From: JAUWGC01 sp963753055
GTDB taxonomy: Bacteria > Bacteroidota > Bacteroidia > Bacteroidales > B18-G4
Direction: 5' to 3'
NCBI GenBank assembly: GCA_963753055.1
Contig: CAVWAP010000004.1
Location: 248,001 to 312,000 of the forward strand
DNA length: 64,000 nt
The translations under genes were made by a program, and so were the position numbers. Below the pieces are notes generated by a model. The model saw only the letters and a list, made by a program, of their open reading frames with translations. It was not told where the DNA came from and did not search any database. Positions 36,012 to 44,198 of this stretch are shown here, in pieces; within the stretch, counting starts at the first letter, position 1, and each line of letters opens with the position of its first letter.

Positions 36012-36977
36012 TTGAAGACTTTAAAAGAGATACAACAAATAGGGCTTGAAACTATTGAAAAAGAGATAGATGCGGTGTCTGGCCTTAGGAATTCCATTGA
36101 TGAAAACTTTGCCCGCTGCGTTGAGCTGATTTGTGCCTCAACAGGTAGGATAATTATCACTGGAATTGGCAAGAGTGCCAATATCGCTGCTAAAATAGTA
36201 TCAACCCTGAATTCAATAGGTACATCATCGATATTTATGCATGCCGCTGATGCAATCCATGGAGATCTTGGGATCATCAGGGAGGATGATATAATCATAT
36301 GTATTTCGAAGAGTGGGGAAACACCAGAGATAAAAGTCCTGGTACCTTTATTGAAAAGCCGGAAAAATATGCTGATTGCTATCATTGGCAACCTGGACTC
36401 ATACCTGGCCAAACAAGCGGACTTCGTGATTAATTCCAGCGTTGAAAAGGAAGCGTGCCCGATCAATATGGCACCTACAGCCAGCACTACTGCTCAATTG
36501 GTAATGGGTGATGCATTAGCTATGGCTGTCCTGGAGTGCAAAGGGTTTACAGCGGATGATTTTGCTAAATACCACCCGGGTGGTGCACTTGGAAAGAAAA
36601 TGTACCTCAAAGTATCTGACCTATACATCAGGAATGAGACACCACAGGTAGATATAAATGCTGATATCAGAACGGTAATTCTTGAAATATCTTCCAAAAG
36701 ACTTGGGGCTACAATCGTTATGGATGGTGACAGCCTTGTAGGAATCATAACCGATGGTGACCTACGACGAATGCTTGAGAAATACACAAGCATTGATGGA
36801 ATAGTAGCTGGTGAGATTATGAGTGCAGATCCAAAGACCATACCGTCAGATAGCTTGGTAGTGAATGCTTTGGATATTATGAGAAAGAATAATATAACTC
36901 AACTGGCCGTTCGGGATAATGGCAAGTATGTGGGAGTTATCCATCTTCATGATATCCTGAAGGAAGGGATATTGTAA
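36012..36977 (+). CDS. kdsD: Arabinose-5-phosphate isomerase (KdsD/KpsF/GutQ family)
   Basis: 321 residues. The SIS isomerase domain is N-terminal (ICASTGRIIITGIGKSANI, then CISKSGETPEI near 97), followed by two CBS domains (about 205-260 and 270-321). It converts ribulose 5-phosphate to arabinose 5-phosphate for KDO and lipopolysaccharide synthesis. No ATG lies in reach; the start used is TTG 36012, which gives the usual length. It is the first gene of a plus-strand run of four (with lptB last) that also concerns the cell envelope. Confidence 0.9.
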   Translation: MKTLKEIQQIGLETIEKEIDAVSGLRNSIDENFARCVELICASTGRIIITGIGKSANIAAKIVSTLNSIGTSSIFMHAADAIHGDLGIIREDDIIICISKSGETPEIKVLVPLLKSRKNMLIAIIGNLDSYLAKQADFVINSSVEKEACPINMAPTASTTAQLVMGDALAMAVLECKGFTADDFAKYHPGGALGKKMYLKVSDLYIRNETPQVDINADIRTVILEISSKRLGATIVMDGDSLVGIITDGDLRRMLEKYTSIDGIVAGEIMSADPKTIPSDSLVVNALDIMRKNNITQLAVRDNGKYVGVIHLHDILKEGIL

Positions 36978-36992
36978 ACCAAATCTGGAATT

Positions 36993-37337
36993 ATGCGTAA
37001 ACCTTTAGATGAGTTCAATGCATACCGGGCAGCTATGAATGAACGCCTGATGAATGCGGAGAATAATAAGATCCTCAAAAGAATATTCAGTGTCGACACC
37101 TTAGCATACCAGGACGGGGCATTGGATGTCAGGACCAAAGAGATGCTTGGCCTGGTAGCTTCAATGGTTCTTCGTTGTGATGATTGTATTAAATATCACC
37201 TGATTAAATGCTATGAGCTAAAACTGACACGGGAAGAACTTATGGAAATTTTCGGAATCGCCAACCTTGTAGGTGGCACCATCGTAATACCACATACCAG
37301 GCGGGCCATCGACTTCTGGGACAGCCTTGCTGAATGA
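36993..37337 (+). CDS. Carboxymuconolactone decarboxylase/AhpD-like protein
   Basis: 114 residues. The AhpD-like core holds RCDDCIKYHLIK near residues 56-67, with the CxxC-x3-H-like redox motif of the alkylhydroperoxidase D group, and ends in helices (ELMEIFGIANLVGGTIVIPH). It is probably a small thiol oxidoreductase; the substrate is unknown. The stop overlaps the next ATG (ATGA), so it is translationally coupled to the outer-membrane protein gene that follows. Confidence 0.8.
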   Translation: MRKPLDEFNAYRAAMNERLMNAENNKILKRIFSVDTLAYQDGALDVRTKEMLGLVASMVLRCDDCIKYHLIKCYELKLTREELMEIFGIANLVGGTIVIPHTRRAIDFWDSLAE

Positions 37338-39814
37338 AGCTAATCGTTTATAACCATCGTTTGATATTGATCGTGCTCCTATGGCTCGCTTCAATTTCAT
37401 TGGCTTGCGGACAGGTTACCAAGATCATGGGTCTTGTACTGGATGCAGATACCAAGGAGCCTATCCCATTTGCTCATGTTTATTTTGAAGGAAAGAAAAT
37501 AGGAGTCTCTACCGACTTTAATGGTGAGTTCTCTATTGAAACCAGGGAAAAGGTTGATTCGATCTTTATTTCTTGTATAGGTTATGTTACAGAAGAACAG
37601 AAAGTTACACCATTTATCTTTCAATCTCTGACCTTCGAATTACTGCCCGATGAAATCACCCTGCAGGAAGTGGTGATCAGACCCGGGGAAAATCCGGCAG
37701 AGGTTATTCTCAGGAAAATTATTGAGAATAAGGAATTGAATAATAAGAGGGAGTTTGATGCCTACGAGTATGAGAAATATACCAAGATCCAGTTCGATGC
37801 CAATAATTTCAGGGAGCGATTTCAGGAACGTCGTTTTATGAAACACTTCCAGTTTGTCTTTGATTATGTGGATACATCCACAGTAAATGCTAAACCATAC
37901 CTTCCTTTATTAATCACTGAATCTGTTTCTGATTATTATTATAAAAACAATCCTCCCGGAAGAATAGAAAAAATAAAAGCCAGCAATACATCCGGATTCG
38001 ATAATGAAAGCATCACACAATTCATGGGCGACCTGTACCAGGATGTGAATATTTATAACAATCATATCCTTCTATTTGAAAAAAACTTTGTCAGCCCCAT
38101 TGCAAACTTTGGCTTAGGCTATTATAAATACTATCTGGTTGACAGTGCATTTATAGACCATCATTGGTGCTATCATATTATGTTTAAACCAAAGCGAAAG
38201 CAGGAATTGACATTTACCGGGAATTTCTGGGTCCATGATACAACTTTTGCAATCAAACAGGTTGAAATGCAAGCGGTTGATGATGTTAACCTGAACTTCA
38301 TTGATGCCCTGGCCCTCAAGCAGAGCTATGATCATGTGGAAAACAAATATTGGATGCTTGCAAGGGATTACCTTTTGGTCGATTTTAATGTAATTGAAGA
38401 ATCAAAGAAAGCATTGGGGTTTTATGGACATAGGACGACTTCATACAGGAATTTTGTATTTAATCAACCCCGGGACAATGATTTTTACAAATCACCGACT
38501 ACTGTTGTTGTTCAGGAGGGCGCCCAGGATAAACCCCAGGCATACTGGGACGAAGCCAGACATGAGGAACTAACCAAAAAGGAGAAAGGCATATATACCA
38601 TGGTGGATTCGATCAAGAAGGTGCCGATCTTTACTACATATGTCGATGTCGTCTACATGATTGTAAATGGATACTTAAAGTGGGGAAAGTTTGAGTTGGG
38701 CCCCTATAATAAAACTATTAGTTTCAACGATATAGAGGGTGTCAGGCTGAGAGCTGGAGGCAGGACAAGCAATAAGTTCAGTACCAGGCTGATGCTTGAT
38801 GGTTACCTTGCATACGGAACCAAGGATGATAGGTTCAAATATGGCCTTGGCTTTCTGTACCTGTTTTCAAAAAACCCCCGTAGAGGAATTGGTTCATCCT
38901 TTTTCTATGACCTCGAGCAATTGGGAAAGAGCCCGGAAGCCTTTGCTGTGGACAACTTTTTTTCAGCACTCTTCAGAAGGAACCCGGCCAACAGGCTCTC
39001 TATGGTCCAGCAGTTTAAAGCATACTATGAGCATGAATGGTTTACAGGTTTTTCAAATACCTTTAATTATTTCAGAAGAGAGATTTATCCTGTTGGAGGT
39101 ACACAATTCCTGATCAATGAAGATGGACAATATGTGCCGGAGAACACGATCATTACTTCTGAGTTTAGAATTGACTTGCGTTTTGCCTACAGGGAGAAAA
39201 TTGTAATGGGAGAGTTTGAAAGGGTAAGCCTGGGGACTGTCTACCCTGTTTTAAATGTGCAGCTTGGTCTGGGGATACCCGGATTCCTGGGAGGCGAGTA
39301 TGAGTATCAACGCCTACAGGTTGGTGTAAAACAGTGGTTCAACATAGGATCATTAGGCTGGTCTAAATATATAATTGAAGCGGGTAAGACCTGGGGGCTC
39401 CTTCCATATCCTCTGTTGAAGCTGATGCCGGGAAATGAAACATTCATTTACGAAGAGTATGCCTTTAACCTGATGTATTATTATGAATATATCAGTGATG
39501 AGTATGTCAGCTTATCGTATACGCATCATTTTGATGGACTTTTACTTAACCGGATACCCTTATTCCGGAAGCTAAAATGGAGAACAGTGATACATGGAAA
39601 GGGTGCAATAGCAAATATCTCGGAGGCGAATAAGAATTTTTCCCAATTTCCATCTATTACCCAGGACCTCGACAATCCCTATATTGAAGCCGGTGCAGGG
39701 ATTGAAAATATATTTAAGCTTATCCGTATCGATGCTATCTGGAGACTAACAAATAAACACTCCAATCCATCTGATAATTTTGCAGTCTTTGTTTCGATAT
39801 GGTTCTCATTTTAA
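37334..39814 (+). CDS. DUF5686-type outer-membrane protein with carboxypeptidase-regulatory-like domain
   Basis: 826 residues. Signal peptide (LIVLLWLASISLACGQ). Residues about 28-115 form a carboxypeptidase-regulatory-like domain (IMGLVLDADTKEPIPFAHVYFEG, GVSTDFNGEFSI). A long region of the DUF5686 type follows (AEVILRKIIENKELNN near 119), then barrel-like strands ending in FAVFVSIWFSF with a terminal Phe. It is probably an outer-membrane barrel of unknown function, common in Bacteroidota. It is coupled to the AhpD-like gene and sits 24 bases before lptB. Confidence 0.82.
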   Translation: MKLIVYNHRLILIVLLWLASISLACGQVTKIMGLVLDADTKEPIPFAHVYFEGKKIGVSTDFNGEFSIETREKVDSIFISCIGYVTEEQKVTPFIFQSLTFELLPDEITLQEVVIRPGENPAEVILRKIIENKELNNKREFDAYEYEKYTKIQFDANNFRERFQERRFMKHFQFVFDYVDTSTVNAKPYLPLLITESVSDYYYKNNPPGRIEKIKASNTSGFDNESITQFMGDLYQDVNIYNNHILLFEKNFVSPIANFGLGYYKYYLVDSAFIDHHWCYHIMFKPKRKQELTFTGNFWVHDTTFAIKQVEMQAVDDVNLNFIDALALKQSYDHVENKYWMLARDYLLVDFNVIEESKKALGFYGHRTTSYRNFVFNQPRDNDFYKSPTTVVVQEGAQDKPQAYWDEARHEELTKKEKGIYTMVDSIKKVPIFTTYVDVVYMIVNGYLKWGKFELGPYNKTISFNDIEGVRLRAGGRTSNKFSTRLMLDGYLAYGTKDDRFKYGLGFLYLFSKNPRRGIGSSFFYDLEQLGKSPEAFAVDNFFSALFRRNPANRLSMVQQFKAYYEHEWFTGFSNTFNYFRREIYPVGGTQFLINEDGQYVPENTIITSEFRIDLRFAYREKIVMGEFERVSLGTVYPVLNVQLGLGIPGFLGGEYEYQRLQVGVKQWFNIGSLGWSKYIIEAGKTWGLLPYPLLKLMPGNETFIYEEYAFNLMYYYEYISDEYVSLSYTHHFDGLLLNRIPLFRKLKWRTVIHGKGAIANISEANKNFSQFPSITQDLDNPYIEAGAGIENIFKLIRIDAIWRLTNKHSNPSDNFAVFVSIWFSF

Positions 39815-39838
39815 TTACTTTTGGGTGAATTTATTCCT

Positions 39839-40564
39839 ATGCGATTACGAACTGAAGATCTTGTAAAGAAGTATGGCCGCAGAACCGTAGTAAGGGATGT
39901 ATCCTTCCATGTCGATCAGGGGGAGATCGTAGGACTGCTGGGACCTAACGGAGCAGGTAAAACAACATCCTTTTACATCATTGTTGGCCTGATCAAGCCA
40001 TTCTCCGGCAAGGTATATCTTGATGACCAGGAAATCACGGATTTTCCGATGTACAAGAGATCCAAGATAGGCATTGGCTACCTTGCACAGGAAGCGTCGG
40101 TCTTCAGAAAGTTGAGTGTTGAGGACAACATAAGGGCAGTACTTCAGTTCACCAAGATGAGCAGGAAAGACCAGCTGGAAAAGATGGAAAGCCTCATCGA
40201 GGAATTTGGCCTGAGCCATGTTCGAAAAAGTATGGGTATCCAGTTATCCGGTGGGGAAAGAAGAAGGACAGAGATTGCCAGGGCCCTGGCCATGGATCCG
40301 CATTTTATCCTGCTTGATGAACCTTTCGCCGGTGTCGACCCCATTGCTGTGGAAGATATCCAAAACATCGTTTCCAAGCTGAAAGAGAAAAACATAGGTG
40401 TGCTCATTACAGATCATAATGTCCATGAAACCCTTTCCATCACCGATCGTGCCTACCTTCTATTTGAGGGTGCTATCCTGAAATCCGGCTCAGCCCAGGA
40501 TCTGGCTGAGGATGAGCATGTCAGGAAGGTCTACTTAGGTCAGAACTTCGAGTTGAGAAGGTGA
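39839..40564 (+). CDS. lptB: LPS export ABC transporter ATP-binding protein LptB
   Basis: 241 residues from ATG 39839; the in-frame TTG at 39821 adds only a non-conserved GEFIP. Walker A GPNGAGKTT (near 38), Q-loop GYLAQEASVFRKL, the signature LSGGERRRTEIARAL and Walker B FILLDEPFAGVDP, then the H-loop DHNVHET. The combination YLAQEASVFR and FAGVDPIAV is typical of LptB, the ATPase that drives LPS from the inner to the outer membrane with LptF/G. The permease genes are not in the window. It fits with kdsD in the same run. Confidence 0.95.
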   Translation: MRLRTEDLVKKYGRRTVVRDVSFHVDQGEIVGLLGPNGAGKTTSFYIIVGLIKPFSGKVYLDDQEITDFPMYKRSKIGIGYLAQEASVFRKLSVEDNIRAVLQFTKMSRKDQLEKMESLIEEFGLSHVRKSMGIQLSGGERRRTEIARALAMDPHFILLDEPFAGVDPIAVEDIQNIVSKLKEKNIGVLITDHNVHETLSITDRAYLLFEGAILKSGSAQDLAEDEHVRKVYLGQNFELRR

Positions 40565-40567
40565 TGC

Positions 40568-40613
40568 CGCTGGCATACGATGGAAGGAAGATGCCAGCGC
40601 CCCGGAGGGGCGC
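40568..40613. repeat. Double hairpin between convergent genes
   Basis: Two inverted repeats back to back: CGCTGGCAT/ATGCCAGCG (14-base loop) and GCGCCCC/GGGGCGC (GGA loop). It sits at once after the lptB stop and before the receptor stop, where it may work as a two-way terminator or REP-type element. The second stem has no T tract. Confidence 0.6.
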
Positions 40614-40621
40614 GATGTTTA

Positions 40622-42925
40622 TCAAAAAATAAAAGAAACCTCCCCGGTAATAAACCTGCCTGGAGACAGGAGCCCTTTCCTGTCAATATAGACTTCATCA
40701 AAGAGATTTTGCACCATCAGGGTCAGCTTGAGCTTTCGCCAGAAGGTCCTGTATAGCTTCAAATCAACCAGGGAATAAGGCTCCAATAACAGGGTGTTCT
40801 CGTCATCAAACCATTGCTCGCCAATATACTGGTATGATAGAGATGCGCTTACCCACTTGTGCTGGAAGGTGATACTGGTGAAGAATTGATGCATAGGAAC
40901 CTCATTGAGAAACTTGCCTGTGAGGTCTTTATTACTTTCCGGGTCAGCATCATACGCTGTAATCGTCGAGTGATTATAGGCGTAATTGGCCGTGTATACA
41001 AGGCTTGGCAGGATGGAATAGGTGAAGGTGATTTCTGCTCCGGCAATTCTTACCTTGCTTAAATTGCGGCGCTGAAATACCGGTTCAGGATTCTTTCCAC
41101 CTGTGTCAATGGAATCACCAGTGCCTATCAGGTATTGAAAGTCATTACCCATTGATAAATATACGGAGGGCTCTATCTTTATCTTTTCAATAAGGTCAAC
41201 CGTGGAGCCCAACTCATAGTTAATCAACCTCTCGGGCGTAAGTCCTGGGTTCGCAACCTTAAAACCTTTCCTGATCTTGCCCGACATGCACATGTCATCC
41301 AGCTTGGGAGGCATAAACCCGGTACCAATGGATCCATAAAATGAAGTACTGTTAAAAACCTGGTACTTCAATGCAATCTTAGGACTCAGGTTGTTCCAGT
41401 TGCTGTTTTCATAAGCCACATCCTGGTCTTGAATGAATCCTGTATTGCTGGTCGGATCAGTAACCATCATACTTCCATCATAAAACCTGTCGTGATCAAA
41501 CCGGAGCCCTGCAATCAGGTTGCCTTTCCCTTTGGAGAACCTGAGCTCATCCTGGATAAACAGCGCATAGGTGCTCAGCATTCCAGTGTAATCTATCCTG
41601 TCTGTTGAGGTATGGTATACCGTCGAAGAATTAACATCGCCTTGCTTGATCTCCATCCCAAAGGTCAATGTTTGGGTTTTGAAGATGTCGCGGCTGATAT
41701 TGACTGTCGTCCCATAGTCATGCTTGTCAGAATTTAACTCAGATAATTTATACTTGTTCGATTGACTCATGCTCTCGCTCTGCTGCAGGTAGTCTTCCTT
41801 GTGAAAAAAGAAATTGGCCCTGATATGATAACTCCCGGCAATGCCCATATATGATGCCTGGATAATATTGGTGATGTACTGGTCAAACCCCCCGTCTTCT
41901 TCGTATACCTGGGTGCCATTGCCGTGCCTGGCATTGGAGTAGAAATGCTGTAGCTCTAATGTATGGTTCTTATTAAACTGGTAACCAAGCATAGCATGTG
42001 AATTAATTTCTTTCAGGTAAGCCTCGGTGTCAAATTCATTGCGCGAGTCCTCAGGCTCAAGGATATACCCATCACCTTTCCTGCCAAAAAGGTTGATGTT
42101 CCAATACAGGCTTTTTTTATCCTTGATCCGGTATCTGCCTCCAAGATCCAGCATGCCTCCGTAAGTCTGATAACTTGAGATCATAGCTTTAACGGTCCCC
42201 TGAATGGGCTTCTCTGGCTTCTTGGTGCGGATAGAGATTACACCGCCCATAGCATTGTTTCCGTATAGCGCCGAATTCGGGCCTTTGTAAACTTCGATGT
42301 TGTCAATAACATCTGGTTGGACAATGTGCCAGTTCACACTACCTCCTGCAGTCTTGTTTAATGGTATGCCGTTGAGCAGGACCAGGGTCCTGGAGCTGCT
42401 GTTCAGACCTCTCATCGTGACTGAGGAATTCTTCGAAAATATGCCCCAGCTCCGATTTACATAAACATTGGATACAGGCCGTAAAAGGTCGTCCGTCGTT
42501 GCATAGCTGATATCCCGTATTTGAGATTGATCTATCCTTTCCAGACGCGATGGGATGTCTTCCTGCCGGCGCCTGGTGAGTGTAGCACTGATGATTACAG
42601 GATTGAAATCGTAAATACCCGGAGATAGCATGATGTCCGCATGCAGCGCTCCATCAATAACTGTCACATGTTGAATACTCCTTTGATAGCTGAGATGAGA
42701 AACGATCAATGTGTAATCTCCCGGAACAACTTCACCAAGATCAAAAAAACCATTATCATCGGAGGTGGATCCAAGTTTGCTCCCCTGTATCTGAACGCTG
42801 GCCTGTGCGACAGGTATATTGCTGCTTGCATTTAGTATTCGGCCAGTAATAATTCCCTGCCCGGAAACAAGACCTGGATAAACCAGGATAAGCCAGATAA
42901 ATAAGATGAACCTACCGGTTTTCAT
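40622..42925 (-). CDS. TonB-dependent receptor in the AOR operon
   Basis: 767 residues, outer membrane. Signal peptide to about residue 22. A carboxypeptidase-regulatory-like domain (IITGRILNASSNIPVAQASV, 24-105) is followed by a plug (VTMRGLNSSSRTLVLLNGIPLN, VEVYKGPNSALYGNNAMGG-like) and a barrel ending RFITGEVSFIF. It is of the smaller vitamin/metal-chelate receptor size rather than the SusC size. It overlaps the preceding membrane-protein gene by 14 bases, so it is the last gene of the AOR operon. The ligand could be a tungstate or molybdate chelate or a cofactor precursor, but that is inference from position. Confidence 0.9.
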   Translation of the reverse strand: MKTGRFILFIWLILVYPGLVSGQGIITGRILNASSNIPVAQASVQIQGSKLGSTSDDNGFFDLGEVVPGDYTLIVSHLSYQRSIQHVTVIDGALHADIMLSPGIYDFNPVIISATLTRRRQEDIPSRLERIDQSQIRDISYATTDDLLRPVSNVYVNRSWGIFSKNSSVTMRGLNSSSRTLVLLNGIPLNKTAGGSVNWHIVQPDVIDNIEVYKGPNSALYGNNAMGGVISIRTKKPEKPIQGTVKAMISSYQTYGGMLDLGGRYRIKDKKSLYWNINLFGRKGDGYILEPEDSRNEFDTEAYLKEINSHAMLGYQFNKNHTLELQHFYSNARHGNGTQVYEEDGGFDQYITNIIQASYMGIAGSYHIRANFFFHKEDYLQQSESMSQSNKYKLSELNSDKHDYGTTVNISRDIFKTQTLTFGMEIKQGDVNSSTVYHTSTDRIDYTGMLSTYALFIQDELRFSKGKGNLIAGLRFDHDRFYDGSMMVTDPTSNTGFIQDQDVAYENSNWNNLSPKIALKYQVFNSTSFYGSIGTGFMPPKLDDMCMSGKIRKGFKVANPGLTPERLINYELGSTVDLIEKIKIEPSVYLSMGNDFQYLIGTGDSIDTGGKNPEPVFQRRNLSKVRIAGAEITFTYSILPSLVYTANYAYNHSTITAYDADPESNKDLTGKFLNEVPMHQFFTSITFQHKWVSASLSYQYIGEQWFDDENTLLLEPYSLVDLKLYRTFWRKLKLTLMVQNLFDEVYIDRKGLLSPGRFITGEVSFIF

Positions 42926-43496
42926 TGTTTACTGGCCTTAATTTCTTTATTCCAGTGTTTATTGTCCATCCAAGCATCCCACCAATCATTCCAAAGGAGA
43001 AGAAACTCAATAAAGGCCCCCAGGTTCCGTATTTTATGAACGTGCCATAAGGGTAGCCGGTGCTCAGGTATATCATCAGGCGGCTAAAAGGTATTGTTAA
43101 GTAGGCTAATCCTGCAATGATGCCAAGAAAGATAAAGTGCTTCCTCTCTCCGGGGAATGCTTTGTATAAAACATCCAGAAGAATGCCGGGGAGCATGTAA
43201 TTAAAACCAGCCATAGGGTCTGAAAATCCAAAGACAGGAAATAATAATAACAATCCTATGCCCAGGGATGAAATGCTTGTGGCAAACCGTAGTTTTGAGC
43301 GCACCCTGGCCATCATGAGAATCGCCATGAACTCAAGGCCGTGGTGACCCGGGATGTTAAATGGGGTTCTGAACCTGACATGCAGCAATATGGCAATCAT
43401 GCCTGCTCCCAGTAATAGCAGTATCTCCAGGGTGCGTGGTAAAACCTTGTTATGAGATTTTACGGATATAGTCTTTTGATAATGTTTTCCATTCAT
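42912..43496 (-). CDS. Small multi-spanning membrane protein (ECF S-component-like)
   Basis: 194 residues from ATG 43496 (a longer frame opens at 43523). About five or six hydrophobic helices: LEILLLLGAGMIAILLHVRF, SISSLGIGLLLLFPVFGF, HFIFLGIIAGLAYLTIPFS and GPLLSFFSFGMIGGMLGW. A polar GHHGLEFMAILMMAR stretch lies between helices. Size and layout recall the substrate-binding S components of energy-coupling-factor transporters, but no family motif decides it and no EcfA/T genes are here. It overlaps both neighbours (47 bases upstream, 14 downstream), so it is tightly tied to the GIDDTD protein and the receptor. Confidence 0.6.
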   Translation of the reverse strand: MNGKHYQKTISVKSHNKVLPRTLEILLLLGAGMIAILLHVRFRTPFNIPGHHGLEFMAILMMARVRSKLRFATSISSLGIGLLLLFPVFGFSDPMAGFNYMLPGILLDVLYKAFPGERKHFIFLGIIAGLAYLTIPFSRLMIYLSTGYPYGTFIKYGTWGPLLSFFSFGMIGGMLGWTINTGIKKLRPVNNENR

Positions 43497-44196
43497 AATC
43501 TGTAGTAATATTATAATTCTCAACTAATAAAATAGGATTATGATCAAGCAATACAGGTCTGGTCCAGTCGCCGACCAGGACTTTGTCTTTTTCTTTGGCT
43601 TGCTGTCCACTTTCTTCCTGAACAGCAGTGATACCATAATTTTGTATTAGATCTCCAACCTTATAAATCCCTTCTTGCAGATCCCTCAGCTCTTTGATGC
43701 CTTTCAGCCAAATAAACCTTCCGTCATTTCCATCACTTCTCAGACCAACAGCAGCCAGGGCTCCAATTATGCCATCATGGGTGCCTGTGAGCCCTTTGAG
43801 AAAAGCCCCTGATTCAAGGGCTAATTCAACGGCCCACTGTTGCTTGAGCACCCTGGTCTTGGCGGCGACGCCCCAGGTGGCAAGTTTCCCGTTAGCCTGT
43901 TGCTTTTCTATGATACACAGCCCGACATCAGATCCTTCCGGGGCGATATCCCTCAAGTACTGCATGCAGAATTCATCTAATGGAAAATCATTTTTCCATT
44001 CAAGCTCCAGGCAGGCAGAACTATTGCGTGATGTATAAGGTATGTCCGGATGAACCAGGAGCTGGTGCCGTGTGATCCCGGTGACTGTCGAGTCGGATTT
44101 TTCTTCAAGAAGTTTTGCAAGCTCCCGTGCGTGATATCCAGTTCCCGGACTTCCGGCTACATCAGTGTCATCAATGCCAATGTAAAAATTCTTCAC
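43450..44196 (-). CDS. GIDDTD-motif protein (TiaS N-terminal-like domain)
   Basis: 248 residues, no signal peptide. It starts MKNFYIGIDDTDVAGSPGTG and continues ARELAKLLEE, VTGITRHQLLVHPDIPYTSRNSSACLEL. This is the pattern of the N-terminal catalytic domain of archaeal TiaS (agmatinylcytidine synthetase), in which GIDDTD is part of the nucleotide-binding site. TiaS's OB-fold and zinc ribbon are missing, so it cannot be a full tRNA-modifying enzyme. It begins 2 bases after the AOR stop, so it probably serves the AOR, perhaps in cofactor handling; that is a guess from position. Confidence 0.65.
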   Translation of the reverse strand: MKNFYIGIDDTDVAGSPGTGYHARELAKLLEEKSDSTVTGITRHQLLVHPDIPYTSRNSSACLELEWKNDFPLDEFCMQYLRDIAPEGSDVGLCIIEKQQANGKLATWGVAAKTRVLKQQWAVELALESGAFLKGLTGTHDGIIGALAAVGLRSDGNDGRFIWLKGIKELRDLQEGIYKVGDLIQNYGITAVQEESGQQAKEKDKVLVGDWTRPVLLDHNPILLVENYNITTDYEWKTLSKDYIRKIS

Positions 44197-44198
44197 CG

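Noticed and set aside
35954..36487. A 177-codon minus-strand open frame opposite kdsD
   Set aside because: Antisense to a conserved SIS domain; composition reflects the opposite strand.
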